DNA of 64,000 nt from JAKRSE01 sp943369295 (GCA_943369295.1 CALRMU020000002.1:62001-126000), one strand, 5' to 3'. Positions 8,605-17,091 are shown, counted from the first letter of the stretch. The notes: generated from the sequence alone by a model not told the origin. Numbers and translations: made by a program.

Positions 8605-9072
8605 TTAGGAAGCGGACGTGGCTCTGGATTCTGCTTCGCCTTTAAGAAAGTCGTTTCTAGCTGCCAGAAACTTCTTCATATAGCTGGCGAGGAAGAGCTT
8701 TTCGGCGAGGATGCCAAGGGGGCCAAGGGGAGCTTCGAAAGTCAAGACGTCCTTCATTTCAGTTCCGCCTGGCGTGGACCTGAACTCGTGAATATGGTGC
8801 AGCGACTTAAAAGCTCCTTTAGTCATTTGGTCAACAAACCTGTTCGGCCGGCTCATCTCGATGATCTTTGAGGTCAGCTTCTGTCGGACTCCGAAGTGTG
8901 TGGCTTCGAAAGTGATCTCGTCTCCCAGCTCGGCAAGGCCGGTGCTCTTTCCAGCTACGATTCTCTCCTTCGTTTGGGAGGTCGATTTTTGGTGGAGGTC
9001 CAAGTCGCGGGCGAGGTCGAACACCAGCTCTATGGGGGCCGCGATCTCGGTAGTGAGTTCAATGCGAGTCAT
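8605..9072 (-). CDS. SRPBCC (START-like) family protein
   Basis: A 155-residue protein with the SRPBCC/polyketide-cyclase pattern: N-terminal strand IELTTEIAAPIELVFDLARD, central ITFEATHFGVRQKLTSKIIE and NRFVDQMTKGAFKSLHHIHEF, then MKDVLTFEAPLGPLG and a C-terminal amphipathic helix. These proteins form a deep hydrophobic pocket; members like this one are often annotated as cell-division-inhibitor-like or cyclase/dehydrase. The ligand is unknown. The ABC exporter operon lies downstream on the same strand, with a promoter of its own. Confidence 0.85.
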   Translation of the reverse strand: MTRIELTTEIAAPIELVFDLARDLDLHQKSTSQTKERIVAGKSTGLAELGDEITFEATHFGVRQKLTSKIIEMSRPNRFVDQMTKGAFKSLHHIHEFRSTPGGTEMKDVLTFEAPLGPLGILAEKLFLASYMKKFLAARNDFLKGEAESRATSAS

Positions 9073-9111
9073 GCAGGCCTGCTGTCTATGTATTGAACCT
9101 CACCAAGGCGT

Positions 9112-9164
9112 CATGGTTTTTGAACCAGTGACCCTCCCGCTGGGGCGGGATGCTTTACCGCTGA
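9112..9164 (-). pseudogene. tRNA-derived fragment (D-loop to T-arm) at the end of the GIY-YIG gene
   Basis: On the minus strand this reads CAGCGGTAAAGC, then a GC-rich hairpin with TCCCGC/GCGGGA arms, then GGGTCACTGGTTCAAA. It matches tRNA-Val at 9423-9497 from the D-loop to the T-loop, except that the anticodon arm is replaced by the hairpin found in the 96-bp array. The TAA stop of the GIY-YIG gene lies inside the D-loop part of this fragment. It has no acceptor stem, so it is not a working tRNA. Confidence 0.7.
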
Positions 9165-9400
9165 TCAATCAGGTCTCTGATCCTGGCCGCTGACTTCCAG
9201 GATTTGATTTCCCTTTCTCTAGCGTAGGCGGCTGACTTGGTTTCGAACGGCTCTTTGTGGACCAGCTGCCAGGGTCCTCTGTTTCGGGTTGAAACTGTTT
9301 GTCCTTCGTTGTGCTCTTGCAGTCTGCGAACTAGATCGGCAGTGTGTCCGATATAGAATCTGCCTGAGCTTTGGCTCTGAAGGATGTAAACCTGCCACAT
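9155..9400 (-). CDS. Small GIY-YIG nuclease domain protein
   Basis: An 81-residue stand-alone GIY-YIG domain of the URI/YhbQ type. The motif is present as VYIL (GIY position) and FYIGHT (YIG position), with R25/R26 in LVRRLQEHN, then the E of EREIKSWK and a basic end. It starts at ATG 9400, 22 nt after the CCA end of tRNA-Val on the same strand, so the two are probably transcribed together. The last codons and stop fall in a tRNA-derived fragment. Such small proteins are usually of unknown function; the placement between a tRNA and a tRNA fragment is unusual. Confidence 0.88.
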   Translation of the reverse strand: MWQVYILQSQSSGRFYIGHTADLVRRLQEHNEGQTVSTRNRGPWQLVHKEPFETKSAAYAREREIKSWKSAARIRDLIDQR

Positions 9401-9422
9401 CGGCAGACTCGCAATGGAGGAA

Positions 9423-9497
9423 TGGTGGTCGGTACAGGATTTGAACCAGTGACCCCTTCGGTGTGAACGAAGTGCTCTACCGCTGAGCTAACCGACC
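9423..9497 (-). tRNA. tRNA-Val (anticodon CAC), CCA encoded
   Basis: The minus strand folds as a cloverleaf. The acceptor stem is GGTCGGT/ACCGACC, the D-arm is GCTC-AGCGGTA-GAGC, and the anticodon arm is CTTCG-TTCACAC-CGAAG with anticodon CAC. The variable loop is GGGTC and the T-arm is ACTGG-TTCAAAT-CCTGT. A discriminator A and CCA follow (9423-9426). The T-stem has one T-T mismatch at its third pair, which is unusual but tolerable. It is the intact member next to a tandem array of its own 5' part. Confidence 0.88.
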
Positions 9498-10165
9498 AGC
9501 TTTCTGGAGTTTAGCACAAGGCCAGTCCTCGGGGGTAGGTGGGAATGTGACCCTCCTGCGGGGCGGGATGCTCCACCGCTGAGCTAACCGATTAGCCTTT
9601 CGGATTTGAGCACCAGGCTAGTCTTCGAGGGTAGGTGGGAATGTGACCCTCCCGCGGGGCGGGATGCTCCACCGCTGAGCTAACCGATTAGCCTTTCGGA
9701 TTTGAGCACCAGGCTAGTCTTCGAGGGTAGGTGGGAATGTGACCCTCCCGCGGGGCGGGATGCTCTACCGCTGGGCTAACCGACCAGCTTTTTGGAATTG
9801 AGCACCGGGCCAGTCTTTGGAGGTAGGTGGCAATGTGACCCTCCCGCGGGGCGGGATGCCCTACCGGCGAGCGGACCGAGCAGCCTTTCGGATTGAGCAT
9901 AAGGCCCGTACGTTGGAGGTAGGTGGGAATGTGACCCTCCCGCGGGGCGGGATGCTCTACGGCTGAGCTAACCGATCAGCCTTTCGGATTTGAGCACCAG
10001 GCTAGTCTTCGAGGGTAGGTGGGAATGTGACCCTCCCGCGGGGCGGGATGCTCTACCGCTGAGCTAACCGACCAGCTTTCTGGAGTTTAGCACAAGGCCA
10101 GTCCTCGAGGGTAGGTGGGAATGTGACCCTCCCGCCGTGGCGAGATGCTTTAGCAAGGTTCCTTT
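9498..10165 (-). repeat. Tandem array, 96-bp unit, built from the 5' part of tRNA-Val
   Basis: Seven copies with a strict 96-bp period. The GTGACCCTCC landmark falls at 9547, 9643, 9739, 9835, 9931, 10027 and 10123. Read on the minus strand, each unit has a spacer of about 50 bp like the 5' flank of tRNA-Val, then TCGGTTAGCTCAGCGGTAGAGCA (shown here only to the D-arm end), then a GC-rich hairpin (TCCCGC-CCC-GCGGGA) in place of the anticodon arm, then GGGTCAC. The T-arm and 3' acceptor strand are missing. The copy at 10123 is diverged and truncated. The units are not tRNA genes; whether they are transcribed is unknown. Confidence 0.85.
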
Positions 10166-10263
10166 TCCGGAATCTGGGTCAACTTCAACCCAATCATAAA
10201 GAAACGATTAAACCAAGAATTTTCTATGTAGTGAAAGAGATGCTGGCGGTAAGATGCCGACAA

Positions 10264-10728
10264 ATGGCAGCACCTCAAGCAGCCCAAGATGCGGCAGGAT
10301 CATGGAAAGGGAAATCTAAACTACACCTTTCGTGGCTTCCCCCCGAAGAGCGGATTCAAGAATCCGATTCGAGCCTGCAGGTTACGATCAACGAGCAGGG
10401 AGCCTTTGCCACTGTGACCTACGATTGGCATTACGAAGGGGAAAAGAAGGAAGGCACCATTCTCATCGCTGCCGAAAGCGAAGGGCCTGGGGTTCAGATG
10501 GCTTGGGTTGACTCGTGGCATCAAAGCGGAGGCGTTCTTCACCTTACAGGAACCACCGCTGAGGATGGATCTGTTAAAGCCAAAGGCACCTACCCCGCCG
10601 GAGAAGAGGTCTGGGGTTGGACGATCGCTCTCGGCCAAGTTGGCCCCAACCTCGTCCTCAAAATGGAAAACGTCACTCCGGACGGAGTGGCAGAATGGGC
10701 GGTTGAAGGGATCTATTCTTGGGTCTGA
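10264..10728 (+). CDS. Soluble protein of unknown function (DUF1579-like pattern)
   Basis: About 154 residues from ATG 10264 (MAAPQAAQDAAGSWKGK). The body is strand-rich, with WKGKSKLHLSWLPPEE, VTINEQGAFATVTYDWHY, VQMAWVDSWHQSGGVLHLTG and a Trp-rich end. It resembles the DUF1579/lipocalin-like small beta-barrel proteins (GSWKG.., W.DS.H), but only by pattern. An in-frame ATG at 10240 is an alternative start. The open frame upstream of that runs back into the tRNA-derived array and is not real coding sequence. The gene converges with the large helicase gene. Confidence 0.7.
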   Translation: MAAPQAAQDAAGSWKGKSKLHLSWLPPEERIQESDSSLQVTINEQGAFATVTYDWHYEGEKKEGTILIAAESEGPGVQMAWVDSWHQSGGVLHLTGTTAEDGSVKAKGTYPAGEEVWGWTIALGQVGPNLVLKMENVTPDGVAEWAVEGIYSWV

Positions 10729-10740
10729 GTGCTCGATCAG

Positions 10741-10785
10741 AATGATGTTGATGGCTCAAGAAATCTTATAGCCATCAACATCATT
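10741..10785. terminator. 16-bp inverted repeat at the end of the helicase gene
   Basis: AATGATGTTGATGGCT (10741-10756) and its exact reverse complement (10770-10785) are separated by 13 nt. The right arm is the coding sequence for the NDVDGY end of the helicase; the left arm begins at its stop codon. It can act as a terminator between the convergent genes. Such a copied arm could have come from a fold-back replication event. Confidence 0.55.
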
Positions 10786-13700
10786 TACCAGCTTGCCTTC
10801 TTTGATGAGATCTGATAGGATGCCCTCAATCCTTGGCGCCAAGGCTGTTGGTGTGCGGCCAAAACCAAAGATCACGCGGACGCCCTCTGTAATCTGTTTA
10901 GGGTCTGCCTTTTGGGCGGATTCAATAACAGTGAGGATGGCAAGAGTCAGCTCTTCTGGGGCAATGAAATCCACACTGCTGTCGGATTGGCTTTGTTCCG
11001 CCCGGCTTCGTGCTTTGATTTCAGCTGCTCCAGGGTAGTAGAAGAAAGACCCTTTCTTCACGATTAAGCCTTGCGAAGCAGCCCATTTTGCACCAGAAAC
11101 GACGGCATCCTTGATGCGTGCACCGGCCCGCCCGACTCCGGCAGATTCTCTCACCCTCTTGACGAGCAGATCAGTATGGATCGGCCCTTCGAAGGCAACC
11201 ACGGTGACGATGCATTGAGACATGACCTGTACCGGAAGGTCGTGCAGCTCATAACCTTCTAGCTGAAAGGGCCTGTCCCACTTTTTGTAAGGCGCACCAG
11301 ACAGAGTTTTCTTGGAAAGATCATCCGTCCAGATAGTCAATTCCTTTGCTTCTGGCTCTGCAGTGGGAGCAGGCTTCGGCTTTTCGACACTCTCTTTGAG
11401 CGAAGATTTTTGGTCAGATTCATTAATTGCCTGCTGAATCGCCTCAAGGCATCTAGCCAAGGCAGCCTCCCTATCTTTCCACCAGTCTGTGCTCCATATT
11501 CGATGCAGCTTCCAGCCCCTGTTCTCCAAGACAGCCTGGCGAAGTTTGTCTCTATCACGAGCAGATCTGGCCGAATGGTATGTGGCGCCATCGCATTCGA
11601 TTCCGAGAACATAAAGCCCTGGCTTTTTAGGATGTTTGACGGCTAAGTCTATGCGAAAGCCTGCAGTGCCTACTTGAATATCAACTGCGTACCCTGCTCT
11701 TTCTAGGCAAGTGCGGACCTCAATTTCAAACTCAGAGTCTGCCTCACCCGATAGAGGCCGCTTATCTTCTAAAATTCCAGTCTCTGCAAATTCAAGGAAG
11801 ACTTTCAAGTCTCTTACGCCAGACTCTTTGCCTGGGTCAGCAACAATATCCGAGCCGCGGATCGATGAAAAAATCTCAGTTCGCATTCTCGCTCGGGTGA
11901 TCAAGACATTCAGTCTGCGGCCCCCGCCTTCTCGGTTCAGCGGACCAAAATTCATGGTCAGCTGACCAGAATCATCGCGGCCATAGCCGATGCTTATCAT
12001 CACAACATCACGTTCATCTCCCTGAACCGTTTCCAAGTTCTTCACTGTGAACTTTTCAAAGGGGTTGTGATGGTTGTATTCAACTAAATCTGTTGGCTGA
12101 CAGAGCTTTTCAAAAGAGTCTAAAACGGCCTGCTGCTGATCCTTGCTGAAAGCAACAATCATGAGGCTCAAATCCGGATGCTCTCTTATATGCTCTAGGG
12201 CCGCTTTCGCTGCCTGTTCGGCCTGCTTTAGGTTGACCTTTCTTGCTGCTCCTCGATCATAGGTTGCCGTAGGATCGTAATGGAATCGGATTCCAAGACT
12301 GCTGTTGGCATCAATAGCGGCGTAGACCGGGCTCGGAAAGATAACCAGTCGGCCTTCATAGTAAAGCTTGTTAGAAGGACGGATCAAAGATTCGTGAAGA
12401 CTTCTGTAGTGCCAGCGCAGATCTCGTCGACGATGTGAATTTTGTACCGCGGCTGAGAACAAGGCGAGGATGCTTTCCATCTTCCCCACGGTCGCGTCAA
12501 ACTCCAGATCCTCACCATCTCCTGCGGAGTCATCCTGAGCCAGAGTGTCGAAAAAGCTTGTGGGAGGCATCTGTTTTGTGTCACCCACGACGATTGTCTG
12601 AGCGGCTCTGGCCATCGCGCTCAAAGCATCTTCGGGTCGCACTTGGCTTGCTTCATCGAATATCACAACATCAAAAAGATGTGCCTTTCTAGGAAGGAAA
12701 GCGGCTACTGAAAGAGGAGACATCATGCAGATTGGCTTGATTCGCAGCAGGACATCTTCGAATCGTTCAAAAGCCCATCGAATTGATTTGTGGCCTCTTC
12801 TAAGCTCGCATTGACGGTACAGCTCTGCGGTCAGGCCAACTTTTCCTGCCGGCGGCAGGTTGGCCAGGTGGGCGTGGGCGGCTCGAGCACGATTGTGTTT
12901 TAAGAACTCTTCATCAAGCGCCGCAAAATGCTGCACAAAACTCTCGTGCTTTGTTCGCTCAAATCCCATCAGAGACGGTCTTGATTCAAATGCACTTCGA
13001 ATGGCGGTTCGAGTCCATTGCCATAGAACGTGGTTTTCGAGGCGCTCACCGGCTTTATCCCAATGGGCGGCAAGCCTCACCACTGATGTAAGTCCTTTCT
13101 CGTCTGACTCCTTTACAAGCTGGTTCCATGAGCAGATTTCCGAGATCCGAGACAAATTGATCTGCCAAGTCGAGAGTTTTGCTTGGATTTCGGTCAACTT
13201 TTGATCTGTCAGCTTTAGATACTCAGATTTCAGAAGAGATACACAGTTTCGTAGCGAAACAGAAAACCCCTCCTCGATGGTTTTAAGCCTGTCAGATGAT
13301 TCTTTGAGGGCTGCTGCATCAATCCTTCCTTCAAAGATATTGATGAGTGATTCTGGAACTTTGCCTTCTGATATCTCCTCTTCAAGCTTCATCACCCAGT
13401 TCAATAGGCTCTCTAGCCTTTCTGGATCGCTGTCGTGGCCATTCCACTGCACGCTGTAAAGGGGCTGTAGCGTGGCGGAATGCTCTTGTATAGTCGATCT
13501 AAAGTTCTGAACCGAGTGAAGGGCCGTAGAAAGGCTCTTAGCTTCATCTGGATTCAGCTTGCGATCCACTTTTAATGCAGTTCTTAGAGTTGAAACTGAC
13601 TTTTTGTAGTCCCCAAAGATCCGTCCGAAGAAGGAGCCAGCATTCTGACTGATCGTATGGTGAACCTGTCTCCAATCCTGCCCCCACGCAGAAGTCTGAA

Positions 13701-15513
13701 TATCAGAGCCGTGGGCTGCGAGCACAGAGGCATGCCCTCTCAAAGCCGAGATAGCCTCGCGAGCCCTAGATTCGTTCTGTCGCCAAGTTCCGAGCCGAAC
13801 CGCGACGCCATCCAAGGGAGGAGCTTCTATGGCTGCTGCCACAGATCTGTGCAGAACTCCAATATCCTGGAGGGTATTTGGGATGGTCAGATTGAGCTGA
13901 GAAGAAAGATTCTTGAGCGCTTCTTGGAGCTGATCTCCAAGAGAAGCCGTCTCCCCAAGAGCTTTTTCGATCTCAAACTTTTCATCTGGCCCAAAGAAAG
14001 TCAGGCTGCTGCCCCAAAAAGGATGCTGGCTGGGGAGCCCGATCTCCTTAACTTTTGCCTGAAGGTTAACAATCGTTGGCCTCAGCCTTCGCAGGTCGTC
14101 CCAGCTTTTGTTTTTCAGGGAATCGCCTTCGTAGCCAGATTCCATGTCAAGGTCATCTGGCTTGGGTAGGGAACAGGCGAGTCCGATCAGCCTTCTTGGA
14201 GAAATGTTGTATGGCTGAAGAGGCTCGTGCAGTTCGGCAACATAGCGGTTCAGGTGCTGCCTAACCTCGTCCAGCTGTTCTAAAGTAACTGAGGCATCCT
14301 TCAGCCTAGATTGCAGCGACCAAGTCCTTTTGAGTTCTTCGTAGAATGAGCGCCTATTTGCCTTATGCCCATGCAGATTGAGAGCCGCATTGGCCAGGCC
14401 AGCTTCATCGAGTCGACGAAAAACAACTTCCAGAGCGGCCATTTTTTCGGAGACGAAGAGAACCTTTTTGCCACGCGCCACCATTTCGGCAATCAGATTC
14501 GTGATCGTCTGAGATTTTCCCGTTCCAGGGGGGCCCTCAACCACCATTGAAGTGCCTCGTCTGGCTTCTTCAATGACCAAAAGCTGTGAGCTGTCAGCTT
14601 GAAAAATTTCGAAGCTTGATTCGATAGCTCTCACTTCATCAAAGTTTGTGTCTTCAGTGATGTCCGAGCTTCCGGCCGAATAACCACTGCCGAGAGCTGC
14701 GGCTATATCTTTATCATGTAAAGGGGATTTGTTCTCGTCCCATTTCTTATGATCCAAATCAAGAAAGAGAGCTATCTTTTCGAAGTTGAAGAAGTTCAGC
14801 GCGACATTGTTTTCCAAAACTTCCCAGTCAGACTGTTTTTCAACTGCCGCGCGGACTTGAGCCAAATACTGGCTGGGTTCAAACACCTCAATGTCTGAGG
14901 AGATCTCTGACAGCTTGATTCCGAACTCTTCAAGCTTTATCTGAAGACTAAGGTTTGTGCCAATTTCACCTTCGTCATAGTAGAGCTTAAAGCTCCCATT
15001 GGCTGTCCTTTCCAGCATTACAGGAACAAGAATAAGGGGGGCGAAGTGAGGTTCTGACTTGACAGAGTCCTTCCAACGCAGCATGCCTAAGGCGAGGAAA
15101 AGGGTGTTAACTCCCCGCTCTTCGTACTGTTCCAGTGCGGCTCGATAGGTTGCCAGCAGGCGAATTTCGCGTCGACTCTTGGCCGTATTTGAATGCAGGA
15201 CCAGATCTTGTGTGTTGACTTTTCCTGGTTCACGGTCGGGTTCTGTCCCTGACAGCGACGGCTCTGCATCCAGTCGGCCTTGATCCTCCGATTTTTTAAC
15301 AGGATCAGCCGGTCCAGTGAAGGTGAACTTCTTCTTCTCAATGACCAGAGATTTCCAAATCTCTGATGTCAGCTCTTTGTCGATGTCTAGGCCAACAACA
15401 CTTCTGGCAGAAAGAGGACGATAGTTGATCATCCTGTTGCGAAGGGATGTTTGAACGAGCTTCTTTCTTAGCAGTTCAAAGGCGCCGTCTATCGAGTGTT
15501 CTGGGGCAGACAT
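10756..15513 (-). CDS. Large SF1 helicase with C-terminal nuclease (DUF4011/DUF3320 type), probable defence protein
   Basis: A 1585-residue multidomain protein. Order: DUF4011-like N-terminus (AFELLRKKLVQTSLRNRMINY, residues 11-31); SF1 helicase core with Walker A GPPGTGKSQT (about 327-336), motif II IFDEASQVRPED followed by VVGDTKQMPP (about 950-975), and late motifs TVQGDERDVVMISIGY and LNVLITRAR; then a Vsr/MTES_1575-like nuclease fold (about 1290-1360) with VLGIECDGATYH and RDKLRQAVLENRGWKLHRIW; and a DUF3320-like winged-helix region (about 1440-1585). Proteins with this architecture are large solitary helicase-nucleases often found in defence islands. That role is inferred. It lies beside a tRNA-linked repeat array and has no partner gene. 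Confidence 0.92.
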   Translation of the reverse strand: MSAPEHSIDGAFELLRKKLVQTSLRNRMINYRPLSARSVVGLDIDKELTSEIWKSLVIEKKKFTFTGPADPVKKSEDQGRLDAEPSLSGTEPDREPGKVNTQDLVLHSNTAKSRREIRLLATYRAALEQYEERGVNTLFLALGMLRWKDSVKSEPHFAPLILVPVMLERTANGSFKLYYDEGEIGTNLSLQIKLEEFGIKLSEISSDIEVFEPSQYLAQVRAAVEKQSDWEVLENNVALNFFNFEKIALFLDLDHKKWDENKSPLHDKDIAAALGSGYSAGSSDITEDTNFDEVRAIESSFEIFQADSSQLLVIEEARRGTSMVVEGPPGTGKSQTITNLIAEMVARGKKVLFVSEKMAALEVVFRRLDEAGLANAALNLHGHKANRRSFYEELKRTWSLQSRLKDASVTLEQLDEVRQHLNRYVAELHEPLQPYNISPRRLIGLACSLPKPDDLDMESGYEGDSLKNKSWDDLRRLRPTIVNLQAKVKEIGLPSQHPFWGSSLTFFGPDEKFEIEKALGETASLGDQLQEALKNLSSQLNLTIPNTLQDIGVLHRSVAAAIEAPPLDGVAVRLGTWRQNESRAREAISALRGHASVLAAHGSDIQTSAWGQDWRQVHHTISQNAGSFFGRIFGDYKKSVSTLRTALKVDRKLNPDEAKSLSTALHSVQNFRSTIQEHSATLQPLYSVQWNGHDSDPERLESLLNWVMKLEEEISEGKVPESLINIFEGRIDAAALKESSDRLKTIEEGFSVSLRNCVSLLKSEYLKLTDQKLTEIQAKLSTWQINLSRISEICSWNQLVKESDEKGLTSVVRLAAHWDKAGERLENHVLWQWTRTAIRSAFESRPSLMGFERTKHESFVQHFAALDEEFLKHNRARAAHAHLANLPPAGKVGLTAELYRQCELRRGHKSIRWAFERFEDVLLRIKPICMMSPLSVAAFLPRKAHLFDVVIFDEASQVRPEDALSAMARAAQTIVVGDTKQMPPTSFFDTLAQDDSAGDGEDLEFDATVGKMESILALFSAAVQNSHRRRDLRWHYRSLHESLIRPSNKLYYEGRLVIFPSPVYAAIDANSSLGIRFHYDPTATYDRGAARKVNLKQAEQAAKAALEHIREHPDLSLMIVAFSKDQQQAVLDSFEKLCQPTDLVEYNHHNPFEKFTVKNLETVQGDERDVVMISIGYGRDDSGQLTMNFGPLNREGGGRRLNVLITRARMRTEIFSSIRGSDIVADPGKESGVRDLKVFLEFAETGILEDKRPLSGEADSEFEIEVRTCLERAGYAVDIQVGTAGFRIDLAVKHPKKPGLYVLGIECDGATYHSARSARDRDKLRQAVLENRGWKLHRIWSTDWWKDREAALARCLEAIQQAINESDQKSSLKESVEKPKPAPTAEPEAKELTIWTDDLSKKTLSGAPYKKWDRPFQLEGYELHDLPVQVMSQCIVTVVAFEGPIHTDLLVKRVRESAGVGRAGARIKDAVVSGAKWAASQGLIVKKGSFFYYPGAAEIKARSRAEQSQSDSSVDFIAPEELTLAILTVIESAQKADPKQITEGVRVIFGFGRTPTALAPRIEGILSDLIKEGKLVNDVDGYKIS

Positions 15514-15640
15514 GGTGGACTGGTCAGTGCGGACATTCTGAGTTCACTCAGTTATCGCCGTCGCTGAGCGTGGTAGATGAATCAGGATAGCCTAACTCAC
15601 CCCCCTATGTCATTTGCGGTGGCAGAAATGTCCTTCGAGT

Positions 15641-15975
15641 CTAGAGCTCAACGACAACCTCAGAACCAAACTCAATCCCTTCAAGAGGGCCAGAGCCGAA
15701 CCAAAGTGTGTTTCCATCCAGGTCGAGGCACCGGAACTCGAACGCCCAGGGCCAGCTTATACAAGGGGCCGATATCTTCTACTGCAACCCACACGGTCAT
15801 CCCCGGCTTTTCATATTCAGAGAGCATGATGCTCGAGCCGTTATGTCCCACCGAACCAACCTTGCTGCCAGATTCAAAACCTCCTTCTTCGGAGAAGCCA
15901 AAACCTGGGTGCCAAAGGCAGGACTCTTAAACAAATCTGCCACCCCCAAAACGGGGATGGCATTTTCTACCCTCA
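15641..15975 (-). pseudogene. Broken VOC (glyoxalase/bleomycin-resistance) family gene
   Basis: The minus strand holds a VOC protein split over three frames: ENAIPVLGVADLFKS, then after one shift GFSEEGGFESGSKVG with SSIMLSEYEKPGMTVWVAVE and DIGPLYKLAL, then after another shift DLDGNTLWFGSGPLEG to the TAG at 15641. DLDGNTLWFG is the VOC D-P-D-G-N motif carrying the metal-ligand region. At least two frameshifts separate the parts, so no intact product is possible unless these are sequencing errors. The likely original start was GTG near 15975. Confidence 0.75.
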
Positions 15976-16005
15976 CTGTGGAAATGACGAAAACTCCGAC
16001 TGTGC

Positions 16006-17031
16006 TTATGGCAGAGTGGCGCGTCGGACTCGATGATGAGGCGCGGCATCGTCTCCGCCAGTGCCGTCGGCGATCACCAGGCTGCCATCTGGCAGTATAG
16101 AAATTCCTTCCAAACCAAAGAACTGCGAGATGCTTCGGTCTCCATCAAGGAAGCCCTTCACGCCAGATCCCACCACGGTCGTCACAAAGCCACTCTGAAT
16201 CTTTCTCACCCGGCTGCCGCCAGTGTCGGCAACATAAACCGATCCATCGGCGCCCAAGGCCAAAGCCTGGGGATTGTTGAAGGTGGCATCAGTCGAGAAT
16301 CCGTTTGCGCTGCCCTGAGCTCCTGTTCCGGCAAAAGTGGTCACAGTGCCGTCAAGCAGAACGCGCCGAATGCGGTGGTTGGCTGCGTCGGCAACCAGAA
16401 TCGACTGGTCGGCCAAAACAACCATGCCGTAGGGGCGGTTGAACCTGGCGGCGGCACCAACTCCGTTGGCGAAGCCAGAAGTGCCAGATCCTCCGGCCAA
16501 AAAGGTGGCGACTCCAGTAGTTGGGTTGATCAGCCTCAGTTCGTGGTTGGTCAGGTCCGCGACAACCAGCTGTCCGGTGGGGTGCCAAACCATGCCTCGG
16601 GGGCGGCCGATGTTTTCGGCTAGAACAGCCAAAGTGGCTCCGTTAAGGGTCCAAATGGTGCCGGTCGTGCCGTTTCTGACTCCTGTCGAGTTGCCATCGG
16701 TCTGAACAAAAAGCACTCCACCAGGAGATCGTGCCAGGCCGAAGGGGCGGGAGAAGCTGGGATCTTGAATGACGGTGGAAACGATTCCGTCGTTTCCAAT
16801 CCTCCTCACTCTGTCGTTGTCGAAATCAGCGACGAAGATCGAACTGTCTGGCGCAGCCAAGACATTTGCAGGGTTGCGGAATCTGGCGATGGCCAGAGGG
16901 CCATCGATGGCTCCAGGAGTCGAGCTGCCTGTAAGGGTTCCAACCTGAGAGGTGCTGTCAGCGACCTGTGTGCCTGTGCCGCCGCAGCCAATGCAGATCG
17001 CAATGAGCGGGATCCATAGAGCCTTCTTCAC
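16006..17031 (-). CDS. NHL-repeat lipoprotein
   Basis: A 341-residue exported protein. The N-terminus MKKALWIPLIAICIGCGGTG is a signal peptide with a lipobox-like IGC, so it is probably lipid-anchored. The rest is a series of NHL-type beta-propeller blades, seen as repeats of the pattern G.(I/V)(Y/F)VAD..N.R(V/I)R(K/R), for example SIFVADFDNDRVRR, SILVADAANHRIRR and SVYVADTGGSRVRK. NHL propellers bind proteins or ligands; some are lyases, which cannot be judged here. Start is GTG 17031. A perfect TATAAT lies 7 nt before it and there is no Shine-Dalgarno. Confidence 0.85.
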   Translation of the reverse strand: MKKALWIPLIAICIGCGGTGTQVADSTSQVGTLTGSSTPGAIDGPLAIARFRNPANVLAAPDSSIFVADFDNDRVRRIGNDGIVSTVIQDPSFSRPFGLARSPGGVLFVQTDGNSTGVRNGTTGTIWTLNGATLAVLAENIGRPRGMVWHPTGQLVVADLTNHELRLINPTTGVATFLAGGSGTSGFANGVGAAARFNRPYGMVVLADQSILVADAANHRIRRVLLDGTVTTFAGTGAQGSANGFSTDATFNNPQALALGADGSVYVADTGGSRVRKIQSGFVTTVVGSGVKGFLDGDRSISQFFGLEGISILPDGSLVIADGTGGDDAAPHHRVRRATLP

Positions 17032-17038
17032 AAGGAGG

Positions 17039-17044
17039 ATTATA
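17039..17044 (-). promoter_or_regulatory. TATAAT, 7 nt before start at 17031
   Basis: A perfect -10 hexamer with a 7-nt spacer (CCTCCTT) to the GTG of the NHL lipoprotein gene. The spacer is anti-Shine-Dalgarno-like in sequence, not a ribosome site, so a leaderless transcript is predicted. Confidence 0.6.
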
Positions 17045-17091
17045 GATGCTTAAAGAGGGGCCTCAGTACCTGAAGACGCGTATTTCCTGGC

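Noticed and set aside
9688..9900. 70-codon minus-strand ORF
   Set aside because: It consists entirely of the 96-bp repeats read in one frame; the protein repeats with the DNA and has no family features.
9498..10165. CRISPR array
   Set aside because: The 96-bp units are repeats along their full length with no variable spacers, no cas genes are nearby, and the sequence is clearly tRNA-derived.
9498..10165. Cluster of functional tRNA genes
   Set aside because: Units lack the T-arm and the 3' acceptor strand, and the anticodon loop is replaced by a tight GC hairpin of 3-5 nt. Only 9423-9497 folds as a tRNA.
15577..15930. Plus-strand gene
   Set aside because: The frame is antisense to the VOC pseudogene and has low-complexity, Pro/Ser-rich content without motifs.
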